A DNA stretch of 64,000 nucleotides, taken from Anoplopoma fimbria. Taxonomy: Eukaryota > Chordata > Actinopteri > Perciformes > Anoplopomatidae. The notes beneath the pieces were generated by a model. The model had not been told where the DNA came from. It saw only the letters and a program-made list of their open reading frames with translations, and searched no databases. Positions 1 through 52,940 of this stretch are shown here, piece after piece (the stretch's first letter is position 1; each line of letters begins with the position of its first letter). The DNA is taken from the NCBI RefSeq assembly GCF_027596085.1, contig NC_072472.1:20134680-20198679 (forward strand). Reading direction: 5' to 3'. A program made the position numbers and the translations under genes.

Positions 1-39456
<39,456 letters not shown>

Positions 39457-40460
39457 TAACTCATCACCCTGGAAGGGAGCCTGGACTGCTAGAGACTAGT
39501 AATACGTTTGTTGTAACATATGATAACTGTATGGCGATGACTTCATAAATAGCTATTGTGTTATATGTTTCATGTGTTGTTGTTTTTTTTACTTCTGTTT
39601 GGTTACTGCTTCTTTCACTCAACATGAATGTTCCTGAATGTATTCCACAAATATTAGGGAGTTTTAGGTCTTGAAACATTAACCGTTTGTATGTTTTTGA
39701 GTTGTACACAGAGGAAAAGAAATGTGATGAAAGCAAAGTAAATGTGTGTCCACATCTGCTCTGTGCGGGAGCTGGTGTATAGTGCAGACGTCTTTGCTTC
39801 GCTATCATCCGACAGAGAGTAGGTATTCCACCTGAGACACCCTCCCCTCCCTTTACACTGCAACAACTAGCAAAGAATAATATGAGTTTTAATGTTTTGT
39901 AAGATTTGCGTCTATGCATCCCCTGAAGACAGCTTTGCTTTGTGTTTTTTACGGCGTCGTTCTTCTTGGATTACTGTATTTATTTCTCTGACATGACCTA
40001 TAGGATTTGTGAGGAAAATGTTTGGTTCGCTGTTAAACTTTCATGAGTTTCTTTTATTATTTTATTTAAAAGCACATCACTCATCCAACTGTTGCATTGA
40101 CAATGATTAAAGGGAGAACGCTGCTATTGGCAACGGAGATGTAACACTATATTTTGCTACTTAAATTGCTGGCGGGCACAAAAGCACAGAATTATTTATT
40201 ACTGACACAAACTTTGATTAAAAGGTAATTTACAGAGCATGTTTTATTTCAATGATGTAGTATGTTGTGACTGTGTTACGGTGGATAGGAACATTATGGT
40301 GAAAGAGACATTTCATGTTTTAGATTTGGGATGGAAAGATTCAAAGAGTAATTCAATTTAATACTGAAACACACTTTTGTCTTTTGAAACATTAATAGCA
40401 GGACAGTGGAGAATATGAATTCAAATAAAGGACCCTTGAAAGTATAAAACAGAGCAGGAA
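39457..40460 (+). other. dlg2: dlg2 3'UTR and candidate polyadenylation signal
   Basis: No coding signal follows the stop. An AATAAA hexamer at 40424-40429 and weaker ATTAAA hexamers near 40106 and 40217 could end the transcript. The true end cannot be set from sequence alone; brain DLG2 transcripts may have long 3'UTRs. Confidence 0.35.
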
Positions 40461-41334
40461 GTACATGAAAGTAAAGTGAAAACATACATTTATAAAATTC
40501 AGTTTAGTATTAGATATTGATGTTCTGTGGCAACATTACGAAGTGAATAAGGATTTGAAAGATTAAAAGAGGTGAGTTCTTCCCTTTGAAGAGGACACTG
40601 ATTCAGACAGCTTGCTGTTCCTTAATGACAGAGGTTAGATAATGAATGGAAGAACCAACCCCCGGTCTGGCCCTGCTCTCCGGTTCATATCCAACATCTT
40701 GGTGTTTCCCTGTTTATCTGCAGAAGAGGGATTGTAACATTGTAACACAAAGCAGGAATTTTGTACTAAAAAGACTCTAACTTTGGAAGATACCCAGTTG
40801 ATTTGTCTAACTTAGATTAGTTTCAGACAAACTTTTAAATACATTTTTGCACAGAATGAGGACTGTGGATTTTGTCCCCCATTGCCTAGTGTCCAGTATG
40901 GACAGTAAAAAACCTGTTTCAATGTGCAACAGGGCACCTGATTATTATTTTACGACAAATGGGAAAAATTGTGAGGCTGTCCTTTCATTTTTAGATATGA
41001 AAATTTAAAAAAACACTTAAACTTAGTGGTCATGGACACAAAGTAAAGTATTAGACGTTTGTGTCCTCAGGCTAAAACACCCATAGACACTTATAGAGCT
41101 AAAATCACTACTGATCTCCTCCAAGTTGACCGAGAGACAATTTGACTCAAGAACCCTTAGAACTCACAGCCAGCCAGGCACCAACGTTCAGCAGAACAGC
41201 AGACAGGACAATGATCCTGAGTCGGCCCCAGAGAGCTAGGATGCCTGAGTACAGCTCTCTGACACATATTACTGTTTGTTGTAGAAGTGGATGAGCCACG
41301 ATGTCCTGAACAGACGCAGAACGATACAGTGTAT

Positions 41335-41414
41335 CCACCAGTTTACTTACCAGTTTACCCACCAGTCTACTCACCAGTTTACCCACAAGTTTACTTACCA
41401 GTTTACTCACCAGT
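41335..41414. repeat. 12-bp tandem repeat (CCAGTTTACTTA-like)
   Basis: About seven units of ccagtttactta/ccagtttaccca. On the minus strand each unit reads actgg followed by gtaagt, gtgagt or gtgggt. Confidence 0.9.
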
Positions 41415-42906
41415 GGCTTGCCTTGTTTGAAGGGGCATAAAATAAATCAGAACCTCGCTTTGTTAACCGTTTAAATCCATTATGTACTTAAAGCACTCTG
41501 AATGACTAATGCATCTACCAGTGTGATAACCCTCCTGTTCTGTTATACTGCAACGCCATTGGTTGTTAGATTGCCATGACAACAATCTGGGAGTGATAGA
41601 CTGTATATTCTAGTATTCCTGCTATTTGATATAGACAGCATGTTTTACCCAACCTCTTATCAAGTAAATATAGTAGTCACATTAAATGCTGGTGTGTTTC
41701 TAATCAATGGGAAATTTCAAAAGTGCACTTATTCATTGTTTTTAGTGACGAAAAGACGCACTGTACGATAACAGTAATGAAATCAATTCATAAAGCAAAT
41801 ATAAGTCAAATCTGCTGGTTATTGTGCAATCTGAGAAGACTGAATTCTGACCTGTAGACTGCTGAGCACTTAACTCAGACCTCATCTCTAAAACGATGTG
41901 TACTTTGAGGATGAAAATGTTTTAATGTACAGATAGAATCCTGTTTCTCTGGCCCCTCGCCATGAAATGGTTGAGATTTGTGGCTGATGGGAAAAAAACA
42001 GACTGATGTGTGAAGATCAACGGTAGTTCCTTTTATTTTTGCAATATGTTTCAAGATATCTGCCAGCATTATTTTGCAAATTTTCCATAACGTATTGGTC
42101 ACCACTTGCCTTAACAGAGTAGGTTTACTGTATATCAGAGATGAAAGCTTATAAATGTACTTTTCCTTAATGGGAACATTTATTTAATCTCCCTTCACAT
42201 CTAAATTTCAGTGAAAGACAGCGATCACATCTAAGCTTCGCTGAGGGTGTTGACTCCTGATAAAGTGAAATTATATTTTGTAATTTTATCTTTAAAATGA
42301 GCATTTCTATGGCTACAAGAAAAACATTTTAAAGCGGTGAATGCTGGTAAACCTCAATATTTTGACCCTTGTTTCTTGACAGTATTTTTGCCGAGCGATA
42401 TGATGATTTGTAAAAAAAGAATACATCTCCATACACTGGCTTGATTCTAATGTTAAACCTAATACACTACTTCCAAAGTCATTGTGAGCATTGTAACACA
42501 TTAACAGGCCAGTGGAGATTTCTGTGTGGAAATGTAAAGGATGTCTGACCTATGCATGTTGCAGCAGTCTTCTGTTTCCTCTGGATGTGCAATATTCAAC
42601 ACAACTGAAGCAGTCAGGTACTCGCTGTGTGATCAAACTGCAGATTTGAATCATCCAATCAGACTGGTGTCGATTTTAACCTCAAATAAAAGCACTGTTG
42701 TAAGCGCTGGTGTCCAAGCAATATGTTTTGGTCAACACATTTTTAAGTCATTGCATTCTCATCACAGCTTATAATTCACACTTATGATTGCTCTTTTGTT
42801 AATAGATTGACCCCATAAAACCATAACGTCTTTCAACTATAATTTCAGCAGGTCTGTTTTCTCTACCTTAATCTACAGTATTGACATTGTGTCTATGTTC
42901 ATATAG

Positions 42907-43307
42907 TTAAAATCACACTATATTACATTATAACATTTATTACGATGCATTGTTAAAATAGTATAATGTATAACAACTATAGGAATTATAATACACTATG
43001 ACCCTTGCAAAAACAAATGTCAGTGAGTGACCAGCAATTATGAAGTATTATGATACTTGACCTTATAAGTCATTATAAAATGCTTTATGATGTGTTATGA
43101 ATATTATTATAAAGCATTGTGGCTAATAATGATTGCTTTTAACTGTAATTATACTCTGCTATAAGCATTTTATAAAGCTTTATAAATATGTTTATAATAC
43201 ATTATAGACATAGATAGTTTTACCCATATTTCAATATCAAAGTCTTTCTTTGTTGAAACTTCAGCAATAGTGATACTTAATAACAATAATGAATAATGAC
43301 AGCTGAG
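42907..43307 (+). repeat. Dispersed AT-rich repeat, copy 2
   Basis: Second copy of the repeat at 38941-39271, about 70 bp longer through inner insertions near 42965-43015 and 43140-43185. Both end at atgaataatgacagctgag. Confidence 0.85.
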
Positions 43308-44176
43308 AATATTAAGTCATATTATTAGGTTTTTAGAAATAGTTTACCAGCAGGAAGTTGCTTGTAAACCACGGACAAAGTGTAGATCCCAGTGGGGACC
43401 TGCTGTGCAGTATGAGCACTTCATTTCAACAGAGTGCAGTTGATGCATGGTTTCCATTATATACCGATGGTCCAGTTCATGTGAGATATTTACAAGTGAT
43501 TGATACATATATTATGAAGTCACGTGATTCCACTGAACAACTCACTGCATCAAGCTATGACATTAAGTTGGGACGGTAACATCTGCATTGGGACACAGCT
43601 AACAGGTTTTTTTAATGTCCATGTTTCTAAAAGAGATCAATTTTTATTCTGCAAATGCACATCATTTCCATGTATTACAACTGATTACTTGAGCTAAACA
43701 CCCCTTTGTGTTGAATCTCACCACTCTTCCCTTCCTGTTGCTGTATACGTATGTGTTTTTACTGCTTCTGTCCAAACTAATGTTTACTTAGTAGAATTCC
43801 AGGTTGCTGTGCATATTATCCTGAACTTCACCACTTCTCATGTATTCAACCCTACATGGTTACACCAGGCGTGTTCATGTTTTATTGTTTTACTTTTAAT
43901 TTGCAAATTAATTTCATAATTTTGTACATTTAGTCTTGAATGGCATTGTTGAATTTTTATTTTTTTGCGTTGATCCTTTCCATCAAAAAGTTTTATACAG
44001 GAAATGTTGACAAATAATCCAAAACAAAAACAAAGAATTATAGCAAGTTTTCGTTCTTCCCGGAAAGTTGAGTGCTTCCAAGGATGAGCTGCTCTACATA
44101 CATTACAATCCTGTCCGTTATTGCTTTAACGAACTTGTTAAGAGCATCGCTATCTCTCTGTCTTAACTGTATATAA

Positions 44177-44289
<113 letters not shown>

Positions 44290-44859
44290 AAGAACATAAC
44301 CATCTATAAAAAGGGTAATTTAAAGGATGATACTTATAGTATGAATTCGGTGTGTTTGTTAGTAATTAGGATTTGATTATATAAAGATACCACATGTTTG
44401 GACAATGTTTTATTACCAGTGCCAAAGTACAATGGATTTCTGGAAGGTAAAGTTTGTGTATTAGGACTCAGGGTTTAATCACACATCATGCATTAATACT
44501 ACTTGTAATACTACATGTCATGCGATAAATACCAAATATGCATCATGCAACTTAAACAGCCTTTTTGTTTGTTTGATTAAATCACTTTATATATTTTCTT
44601 GACTTATATTATTTCTCAGCAGTTCGGCAATAGATTCATATTTATTCATGATACATAATGAGTATATTTAGCAATTTATTCAGTCGAGGCTTTATATTAC
44701 TTATTATTATATGACAAATGAGACCTTTGTCATCATAGAAAATGCATCGCTGTCCGTGTCATTTTCCACAGCACACATTTTGTCATGATTCGCGTTGTAA
44801 GTGGATATTCTTCCCAGTCACAAAGTTCATTATTCATTTAACAAGCCTAAGAGTCTTCA

Positions 44860-45570
44860 GCCATGCAGGGCTCCATGGGGCTGCACTGTGGAGCAGCAGG
44901 GCTTTGAGCTAAATGCTCATTTCAGCATGCTAACATGCTTATGGTGACACTGCTTACAAGTTGGTGTTAAAGGTATAATGTTGCAATCTTGGTTAGCATG
45001 CTAATAATTTATTTTTAATTATAATTATTTAATAATTATTGGCGGCTGTGGCGTAGTGGAGAGCAAGGTAGTTCTCCAATCAGAAGGTCGGTGGTTCGAT
45101 ACCCGGCTTCAGCAGTCGATGTGTCCTTGGGCAAGACACTTAACCCCAAGTTGCTCCCGAAGGCTTGCCATCGGTGTGGACTGGATGTTGCATGAATGTT
45201 AGTTAGAGTCTGATGGTGGCACCTTGCATGGTAGCCTGTCATCAGTGTGTGAATGGGTGAATGATATGTAATACACTACTGATTGTAAGTCGCTTTGGAT
45301 AAAAGCGTCTGCTAAATGACTGTAATGTAATGTAATGTAATGTAATTAGCATTTGCTAATTGTTTATTAATTAGCAGTAAACACAAAGTTATAACAAGTT
45401 TTGGACCAAATTAAATGTTAACCTGATGATGGTACAAGATGAAAAGTCAGAGGATCACCAGAGTCGATTCATCATCTGGGGACCAACACTGTTTGTACAA
45501 AACGTTGTGCTAATCCAGAAAGCTTCAGTGTAAGTACAAACTTTGACCTGATGATGGTGCTAGAGCAGTG
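44860..45570 (+). repeat. Older fish interspersed repeat split by a SINE
   Basis: The left part (agcatgctaacatgcttatg) and right part (cctgatgatgg twice, gaaaagtcagaggatcacc) belong to one repeat I recognise from many fish introns. The SINE at 45041-45346 interrupts it. Confidence 0.55.
45041..45346 (+). mobile_element. tRNA-derived SINE, copy 1, with L2-like tail
   Basis: The head has an A box tggcgtagtgg and a B box ggttcgatacc at tRNA-like spacing. The body is about 250 bp and the tail reads gtcgctttggataaaagcg with tctgctaaatg, ending in (TGTAA)n. tRNA promoter plus LINE tail defines a SINE mobilised by a partner LINE. Intact-looking. Confidence 0.85.
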
Positions 45571-45630
45571 ATTCTAAGCAACAAACATGCTACTCACAAG
45601 AACCAACTACCAACCAATTTGGGATGGGAT

Positions 45631-45928
45631 TACATTACATTACATTACAGTCATTTAGCAGACGCTTTTATCCAAAGCGACTTACAGTCAGTAGTATATT
45701 ACATATCATTCACCCATTCACACACTGATGACAGGCTACCATGCAAGGTGCCACCATCAGACTCTAACTAACATTCATGCAACATCCAGTCCACACCGAT
45801 GGCAAGCCTTCGGGAGCAACTTGGGGTTAAGTGTCTTGCCCAAGGACACATCGACTGCTGAAGCCGGGTATCGAACCACCGATCCTCTGAACGGAGAACT
45901 ACCTTGCTCTCCACTATGCACAGCCGCC
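45631..45928 (-). mobile_element. tRNA-derived SINE, copy 2, inverted
   Basis: Same family as copy 1, opposite orientation, 284 bp away, with (TTACA)n tail at its left. The A box is altered (tgtgcatagtgg), so its internal Pol III promoter is probably weaker. Confidence 0.85.
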
Positions 45929-46439
45929 CCAAACCTTAATAATAACAACTTAGATAAAGCTTAAATAACAGCTTTATACTGTGACTTTGCAGTAGCTATT
46001 CCAGTATAATACTGTGATTAAGAAATAAATTGCTGTGGAATTACTGTATTTAACTGTAATTTAACCGTTTATGTCCAGGTTGCTGTGATTTAGCAGTATG
46101 CTTCTATATAATTACTGTATAAACTGTACAATGTAAAATATATGACTGTTTATTTACACTAAATTACTCGCCACTCAGTTACCAGTACTGTGCTGTAAAT
46201 TTACACTTAAAAACAATCGTAAAATACTGCAAATCATCAACCATTTTCATCAACCAGTTTTGAATTTGCCCACATTTGGAGTGGTGAGTTTAATTTTAAA
46301 TTATGTTAAAATTTCACACTTCCATCCAGTCAGACTATAAGCATGCCAACCTTAGCTAGTCATTTGGTTCAGTAAGCTATACATAGCGGTTACACCTTGC
46401 TTCTACTGTCGGTATAAATGTATTGGGGTGTAATCTGCA

Positions 46440-46560
46440 CTTAATAGACAGTTAAAGGTGCAATATACAGGATTCAGAGCATTAATATAGTGGCAAACAC
46501 CTATATATTTAAAAATATAGTTGTTTAATGTCTTCCTGACCAACACTCAACTGTACTCAA
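46440..46560 (+). repeat. Possible interspersed repeat fragment
   Basis: ttaaaggtgcaatatacagg is the usual start of a common fish repeat; only a short, diverged piece is seen. Confidence 0.3.
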
Positions 46561-47210
46561 CTAAAGTCTGTTTGTCCAGACACCTCAGGATGTTAATAAT
46601 TATGACTGTCCCCTGTAAGTATTAAAGTATCTACCATAATTTTTGGAAACAACTAGAACAAAAAACAAAAGGTCACTATTGAATTAAAGTTTCAACATTT
46701 TCCACAGGAGAAGGTGTTGTTTTGTGTGCAGTGCAGGATATAACGACTGTTACCCCAGAGAGAGATGCTCAGATTTTTCTTTGCCAAACCCTTATTTTAA
46801 CTGATGCTTTCTTTTGACAAAGGGGCGGTCTGTAAATTCAGCCATAGAAAGGAGATGGGTAAATTAATTGAACTTAAAAACCTGTTACCTAAACTCAAAA
46901 CAAAACACAATATAATATAATATGTCATCATCAATCCACAAGAGGGCATAAATGTACCTCTGGTGAGCAGTGCATGTTCTCTTCATAAGAGCAGGAACTG
47001 CATGGAGAGTCTGGTCCACTGTATAGTTGCATTCAAAATCACATACTTTGTCTTTTTACCTTTAGCACATATTGCAGCTGCCCTTACAAACTACTGTTGG
47101 ATGTGGTATCCTTCCATGAGCAACATTCGCAATATCATCTGTCGGCAGAGTATTGTGAATGAAGAGGTCTTTAAAATGGAGGGAAAAGCTTACCAGTCCC
47201 AAGACAATAT

Positions 47211-47498
47211 ACATTACAGTCATTTTAGCAGTCGCTTTTATCCAAAGCGACTTACAATCAGTAGTATATTACATATCATTCACCCATTCACACACTGATG
47301 ACTGGCTACCATGCAAGGTGCCACCATCAGACTCTAACTAACATTCATTCACATCCAGTCCACACCGATGGCAAGCCTTCAGGAGCAATTTGGGGTTAAG
47401 TGTCTTGCCCAGGGACACATCGACTGCCGAAGCCGGGTATCGAACCACCGACCCTCTGATTGGAGAACTACCTTGCTCTCCACTACGCCACAGCCGCT
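47211..47498 (-). mobile_element. tRNA-derived SINE, copy 3
   Basis: Third copy, minus strand, with intact-looking A box (rc of ccactacgcca) and B box (rc of ggtatcgaacc). The short tail ends acattacag at its left. Confidence 0.85.
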
Positions 47499-47499
47499 G

Positions 47500-48870
47500 T
47501 GAGTTAACCCAGTGAGCACCAACAGGGATTTCAACGTTTATTTCCTGTTGAAAACTGGGTGATATTTGGTCTAAATGTCTATTATCTTTTCAACCGGCTA
47601 AACTCGGTTACATCATCAATGAAAAATATTGATGATTTCCATTTGTGTTATTTTATGTTGCTCAAGATGTGGGCTAAGCTGCGATTGACGCGTTGGCATG
47701 TTAGCTTGTAGCGTACTGCAAAAATGGACCAAAAGTAATGTTGGCGACTGTCTTTACGTTATAAAGTGAGTTTTAGGCCATTTCACGTCTAAAATACGCG
47801 ACAGAAAGCAAGCCATGACATGCAGTACAACCAAGGGAGGCATCCAGGCAGGAAAGGACTATAGCTAACATTGATAGTGAAAGTAATTGTGATAGTGAGT
47901 TATACATCATAACTCTGAAATTCCTCACAGATTTTGATAGATGGCCTTATAACTGGGGGCATATCGTTTTTTAAACAATAGTTTCAATTGGCAACAGTTA
48001 GAGAGATGGAAGTAACAGTGACAAAGTGACAGGTTCATCCTATACAAAAGGACAACGTCACCACAGACTGACCAATGACAATAGAGCCTCTGTGACACAG
48101 TGTCCACAAATACTGAACATTAAATGTTTTCAAAGGTGAGACCTGAAAATCAGACCTTCATATGAAGCACAAAAGAAGGGTCCATTTTTCAGTTTTAAGA
48201 GCACAAGTGGCGGACTGCTGTACTAGAGTAAACACAGGCAGCCTGTAACGGGCGAGGTCTTAAGTTTATCAACTAAGATTTAGCCATATTTAGTTGAGAT
48301 GTTTAGTTAAAACTATTTAGTGGGAATAGAAAAGGAAAGCACTCAAGGCAAAGTAGATCCTCACTGCTACAATACAGTATGTGAAACTTTTTCAAAGAGG
48401 CAAACTAAGGTTCAGCAGGAGTGGCCTTGGACCGATTGGCGTGTATTTCTTCTGACTTGTTCGGCAGAGTTTCTCCAGTCTACGGCCGCGGACTGTAACG
48501 CACTCTGTCGGTGGTTTAAGCAGCGTGCTGATCCTCCGTATATAGCAGCCTGGAAACGAGTGTCGACTTGAGCAGAAGAAGAGCGGGGTGTAGAAGTTAT
48601 AATTCTCTTTCTGTGAAGACTGCTGGAATTCAGTGATCTTGTTTCTGCAGGTTAAGTGGAGGGGCACGGAGCAAGTTATCTGTTTCTCCTTCAGGATCCA
48701 AGTTTAGTTGTGAACACAAAAACAACCTGTTGCTTGTCCAGCTAGGTCGAGACTTCTACCTAGGTTTTTTTTGGGTACCAATGTTGTCACCTCCTTTTAG
48801 CAACGTGAGTCGCAATGGAATGGCGCAGTGTTAAGGTGAACAACAATGTTTATAGTCGTGGTTCATTTTT
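47500..48870. other. Intergenic, unassigned; GC-richer block at 48400-48660
   Basis: No gene recognised. The block at 48400-48660 has several CpGs and open frames on both strands (83 and 91 residues) with no recognisable motif. Confidence 0.4.
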
Positions 48871-48875
48871 TAGGG

Positions 48876-49016
48876 GAGTTTTTCCTGTGCCGATGTGAGG
48901 GTTCCGGGACAGAGGATGTCGCATGTGTACAGATTGTAAAGCCCTCTGAGGCAAATTTGTAATTTGCGATTCTGGGCTATACAAAATAAACTGAATTGAA
49001 TTGAATTGAAATTGAA
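48876..49016 (+). mobile_element. Retroelement 3' end (tgggctatacaaaataaa tail)
   Basis: Contains cagattgtaaagccctctga, then ggcaaatttg and a tail of ttgaattgaattgaa units, a very common 3' terminus in fish genomes. Upstream limits unclear. Confidence 0.6.
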
Positions 49017-49499
49017 AAATGGACGTGTCACAGGGACTCCCTGGGGTTCCCGGGGGGCTCGTCCGATGAGGCAACATTGTTGTGGTTTAAACCCACATGA
49101 AGTCCCAACATTTATGTTCATTATTTTGGCCCCTGTCCTCTGTCTCTGTGGTGGCAGGTAGTGTTTGTGTTACAGCTATGTAGTTGAAAATGTGGGTTTG
49201 TTTGTTTTTGATTCTTTTTGCACTAGTTCCTTTTTCTTTCAGTGAAGCAGAGTGCCATTGTTTGGAGGTTTGGCACCTGTGATGAGGTTCCTACACCTAA
49301 TGCATGCATGTAAAAGTACTTGGATATCAGTGTAGACTGCACCAATTCCTCTGTGAGGATTGCTGTGTTGAACCTGAGGTGAGAATAAGATTTTTGATTA
49401 CTTTGACCGTTGGTTCATTTTGAAAACACGACTCTATCTTGCATTAGAAATGAATCTGTGTACCTTTGTACATTTTTAAAACAATATTTAAGGTTCTGT

Positions 49500-50490
49500 C
49501 CAGGTTCCGTTCAGTATGTCCAATCCCCTGGCAGGCCCTAAAGAAATGTGCTACAGAACAGACTGACATCCTGTTTTAAAACCACTGTCGTCATCCCAGA
49601 CCCAACAAAAAGGGGCCCACTTACTTGTTTGAGTGACTAGGCCAGTTCACTCGCTCCACTCCACATGATGTGCTTTGAGAGAAGGTTTCTGGCCCACATC
49701 CAGATTAATACACATGAGTCACTGGACCCCCTACAGTATGTGTACCGCCCCAACAGATGCTCTGAGGACGCTATCTCTGCAGCTCTGCCTAAAGCCATCT
49801 CCCTACTGGAAAGATGCTTACATCAGAATGCTCCTCATCGATTACAGGTCAGCCTTTAATTCAGTTCTCCCCCACCAACTCACAAATAGACTGTACAACC
49901 TTGGCCTGGGACCCATAATCTGAGACTGGCTGATAAACTTCTCACAGGCAGACCGCGGTCTGTCAGGATCAGAAACCCGACACAGATGTGTCCTCAGCCC
50001 CATGCTCTACACACTATTCACCTACCATTGTGTCGTCTCACACAAGGACAGGACTGTCCTGAACTTTGCTGATGACGCCACAGTCATCGATCTGATCATT
50101 TGGGGTGAAGAGAAAGCATACAAGTCTTGTGACATGGTGTGACAACAACAACCTCTCTCTCAATACAGGTAAGACCAAATAGATGATGATATACATGAGG
50201 AGGGAGAGGAGACTACATTGACTTCAGACCTCTGAGGTGGAGAGGGTCAACAGCTTTAAATTCTTGGGCGTCCCCGTCAGTAAGGACCTCACCTGGACAC
50301 GTGATATAACCCAGCTAGTTGAGATAGCACAACAGCGGCTGTACTTTTTAAGTAGGTGGAGGAAATCTGCATATCACTGAGGATTTTCAGCAGCTTCTAC
50401 AGTTCATCAAAACGAGCATCTTGACCAGCTGCATCATCACTGTGTGGTTTGGAAACAGGACAGCTAGGAAGATCACCAACTCAGGTTTTT
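49500..50490 (+). pseudogene. Broken LINE reverse transcriptase (L2/Rex1-like)
   Basis: Fragments of the RT domain read in shifting frames: DPLQYVYRPNRCSEDAISAA, then LLIDYRSAFNSVLPHQLTNR, then CVLSPMLYTLF, and FADDATVID, the FADD form of the YADD catalytic motif. Stops and frameshifts separate them, and a run resembling the region after the thumb (FKFLGV, then DLTWT) follows. No endonuclease domain is visible. Not functional. Confidence 0.75.
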
Positions 50491-51324
50491 TGCCCTCTTA
50501 AGTGTGAATTGCAGGACTTCTTCACATAGATATGCTCTGGATTGAGGGCCAATTTATGCGTACTTTCTTTGTCTCTACTTTGGACCAACAGGAGCATACA
50601 ACCATGGCCTCCGAAAGATGTGAAAGAGCCTAGGGACTGTTACACTTTAACGCCATTTCCTCTTTTCCAAAGACCCATTAATGCAACTTCATGTTTCACT
50701 GGCCGTTGACTACTGTCAGTTCCTGTCACACCTCAAATAGTCATGTTTGCATCTTTGTCATGTGCATTGTTTGCCATCTGCTGGTGAATTTGTGCATTTT
50801 GTGTGAATTTTAGTTATACTGTTAGGCCATGTACACCCCCTATAGGCTCAAACAGCACACATTTTGACTTGCACTGTTCTAGTCAGTGTCCCACTAAGCC
50901 ATGACAATGGGCCAGTATGAACAGTACCAGAACCTTGAAACTGATGCAGCTAAATGGAATACAGCCATTGTTAGAATCGTTATTTAGACCTGTGCTTTTC
51001 CCCATGTGACACGGCAGAATGTCTTTCATGAAAAAGGTTCATGGTGTCACAATGCAAACTTTTGTAATCATAAGGTTGTTCTTAACAGCCATATTTATTA
51101 TTCTATCTGAATCCAGGTAAACCTCACAGCAAATCAGCACAGCTGACAGAGGTGCAACCAGATAAACATTAATGTCAAACACTAGTTCATGGTTTCCGTC
51201 ATTGGGCTGAACATAATGGCACTGCATTGAAAAAAGGATATTTGCATAATATGTATGATCTCAGGTAGCTAATAGAAATTTTAAGATTTTCACTTTTACA
51301 ACACTTCATGGTGGCTCCTATATA

Positions 51325-52940
51325 CAGTGGGGGAAATAATTATTTGATCCCTTGCCGATTTTGTAAGTTTGCCCACTGACAAAGAAATGAACGATCTATA
51401 ATTGTTATGGTAGGTTTATTTTATCATTGAGAGACAGAATATCAAAAAAAAAAATCCTAGAAAATCACATCATATAAAAGTTATAAATTGATTTGCATTT
51501 GATCGAGTGAAATAAGTATTTGATCCCCTAACAAAACATGACTCAGTACTTGGTGGAGAAACCGTTGTTGGCAAGCACAGAGGTCAGACGCTTCTTGTAG
51601 TTGGTCACCAGGTTTGTGCACATCTCAGGAGGGATTTTGGTCCACTCCTCTCTGCAGATCTTCTCCAAATCCTGAAGGTTTCGAGGCTGTCGCTTGGCAA
51701 CTCTAAGCTTCAGCTCCCTCCACAGATTTTCTATGGGATTAAGGTCCGGAGACTGGCTAGGCCACTCCATGACCTTAATGTGCTTCTTCTTGAGCCACTC
51801 CTTTGTTGCCTTGGCCGTATGTTTTGGTTCATTGTCATGCTGGAAGACCCATCCACAACCCATTTTCAGTGTCCTGGCTGAGGGAAGGAGGTTGTTGCCC
51901 AGGATTTCACGGTACATGGCCCCGTCCATCCTCCCCTCGATGCGGTGAAGTCGTCCTGTCCCCTTAGCAGAGAAACACCCCCAAAGCACAATGTTTCCAC
52001 CTCCATGCTTGACGGTGGGGATGGTGTTCTTGGGGTTATAATCAGCATTTCTCTTCCTCCAAACACGGCGAGTCGAGTTGATGCCAAATAGCTCGATTTT
52101 GGTCTCATCTGACCACATTACCTTCTCCCAAGCCTTCTCTGAATCATTCAGTTGTTCATTGGCAAACTTCAGACGGGCCTGTACATGTGCCTTCTTGAGC
52201 AGGGAGACCTTGCGGACGCTGCAGGATTTTAATCCATTACGACGTAGTGTGTTACCAATGGTTTTCTTGGTGACTGTGGTCCCAGCTGTCTTGAGATCAT
52301 TAACAAGTTCCTCCCGTGTAGTTCTGGGCTGATCCCTAACCTTTCTCATGATCATTGATACCCCACGGGGCGAGATCTTGCGTGGAAACCCAGGCCGAGG
52401 GCGATTGATGGTCATTTTGTGTTTCTTCCATTTCCGAATAATCGCACCAACAGTTGTCTCCTTCTCACCAAGCTGCTTGCCGATGGTCTTGTAGCCCATT
52501 CCAGCCTTGTGCAGGTCTACAATAATTTCCTTGACGTCCTTAGACAGCGCTTTGGTCTTGCCCATGGTGGAGAAGTTGGAATCTGATTGATTGATTCTGT
52601 GGACAGGTGTCTTTTAAACAGGTAATGAATTGAGACAGATGTCTTTCATACAGGTAACAAGTTGAGATTCAGAGTACTTTCTTAAAGTGAAAGGACTAAT
52701 CTAACCGTGTCTGTGGGAGCCAGAATTCTTGCTGGTTGGTAGGGGCTCAAATACTTATTTCACTCAATCAAATGCAAATCAATTTATAACTTTTATATGA
52801 TGTGATTTTCTAGATTCTTTTTTTTATATTCTGTCTCTCAATGATAAAATAAACCTACCATAACAATTATAGATCGTTCATTTCTTTGTCAGTGGGCAAA
52901 CTTACAAAATCGGCAAGGGATCAAATAATTATTTCCCCCA

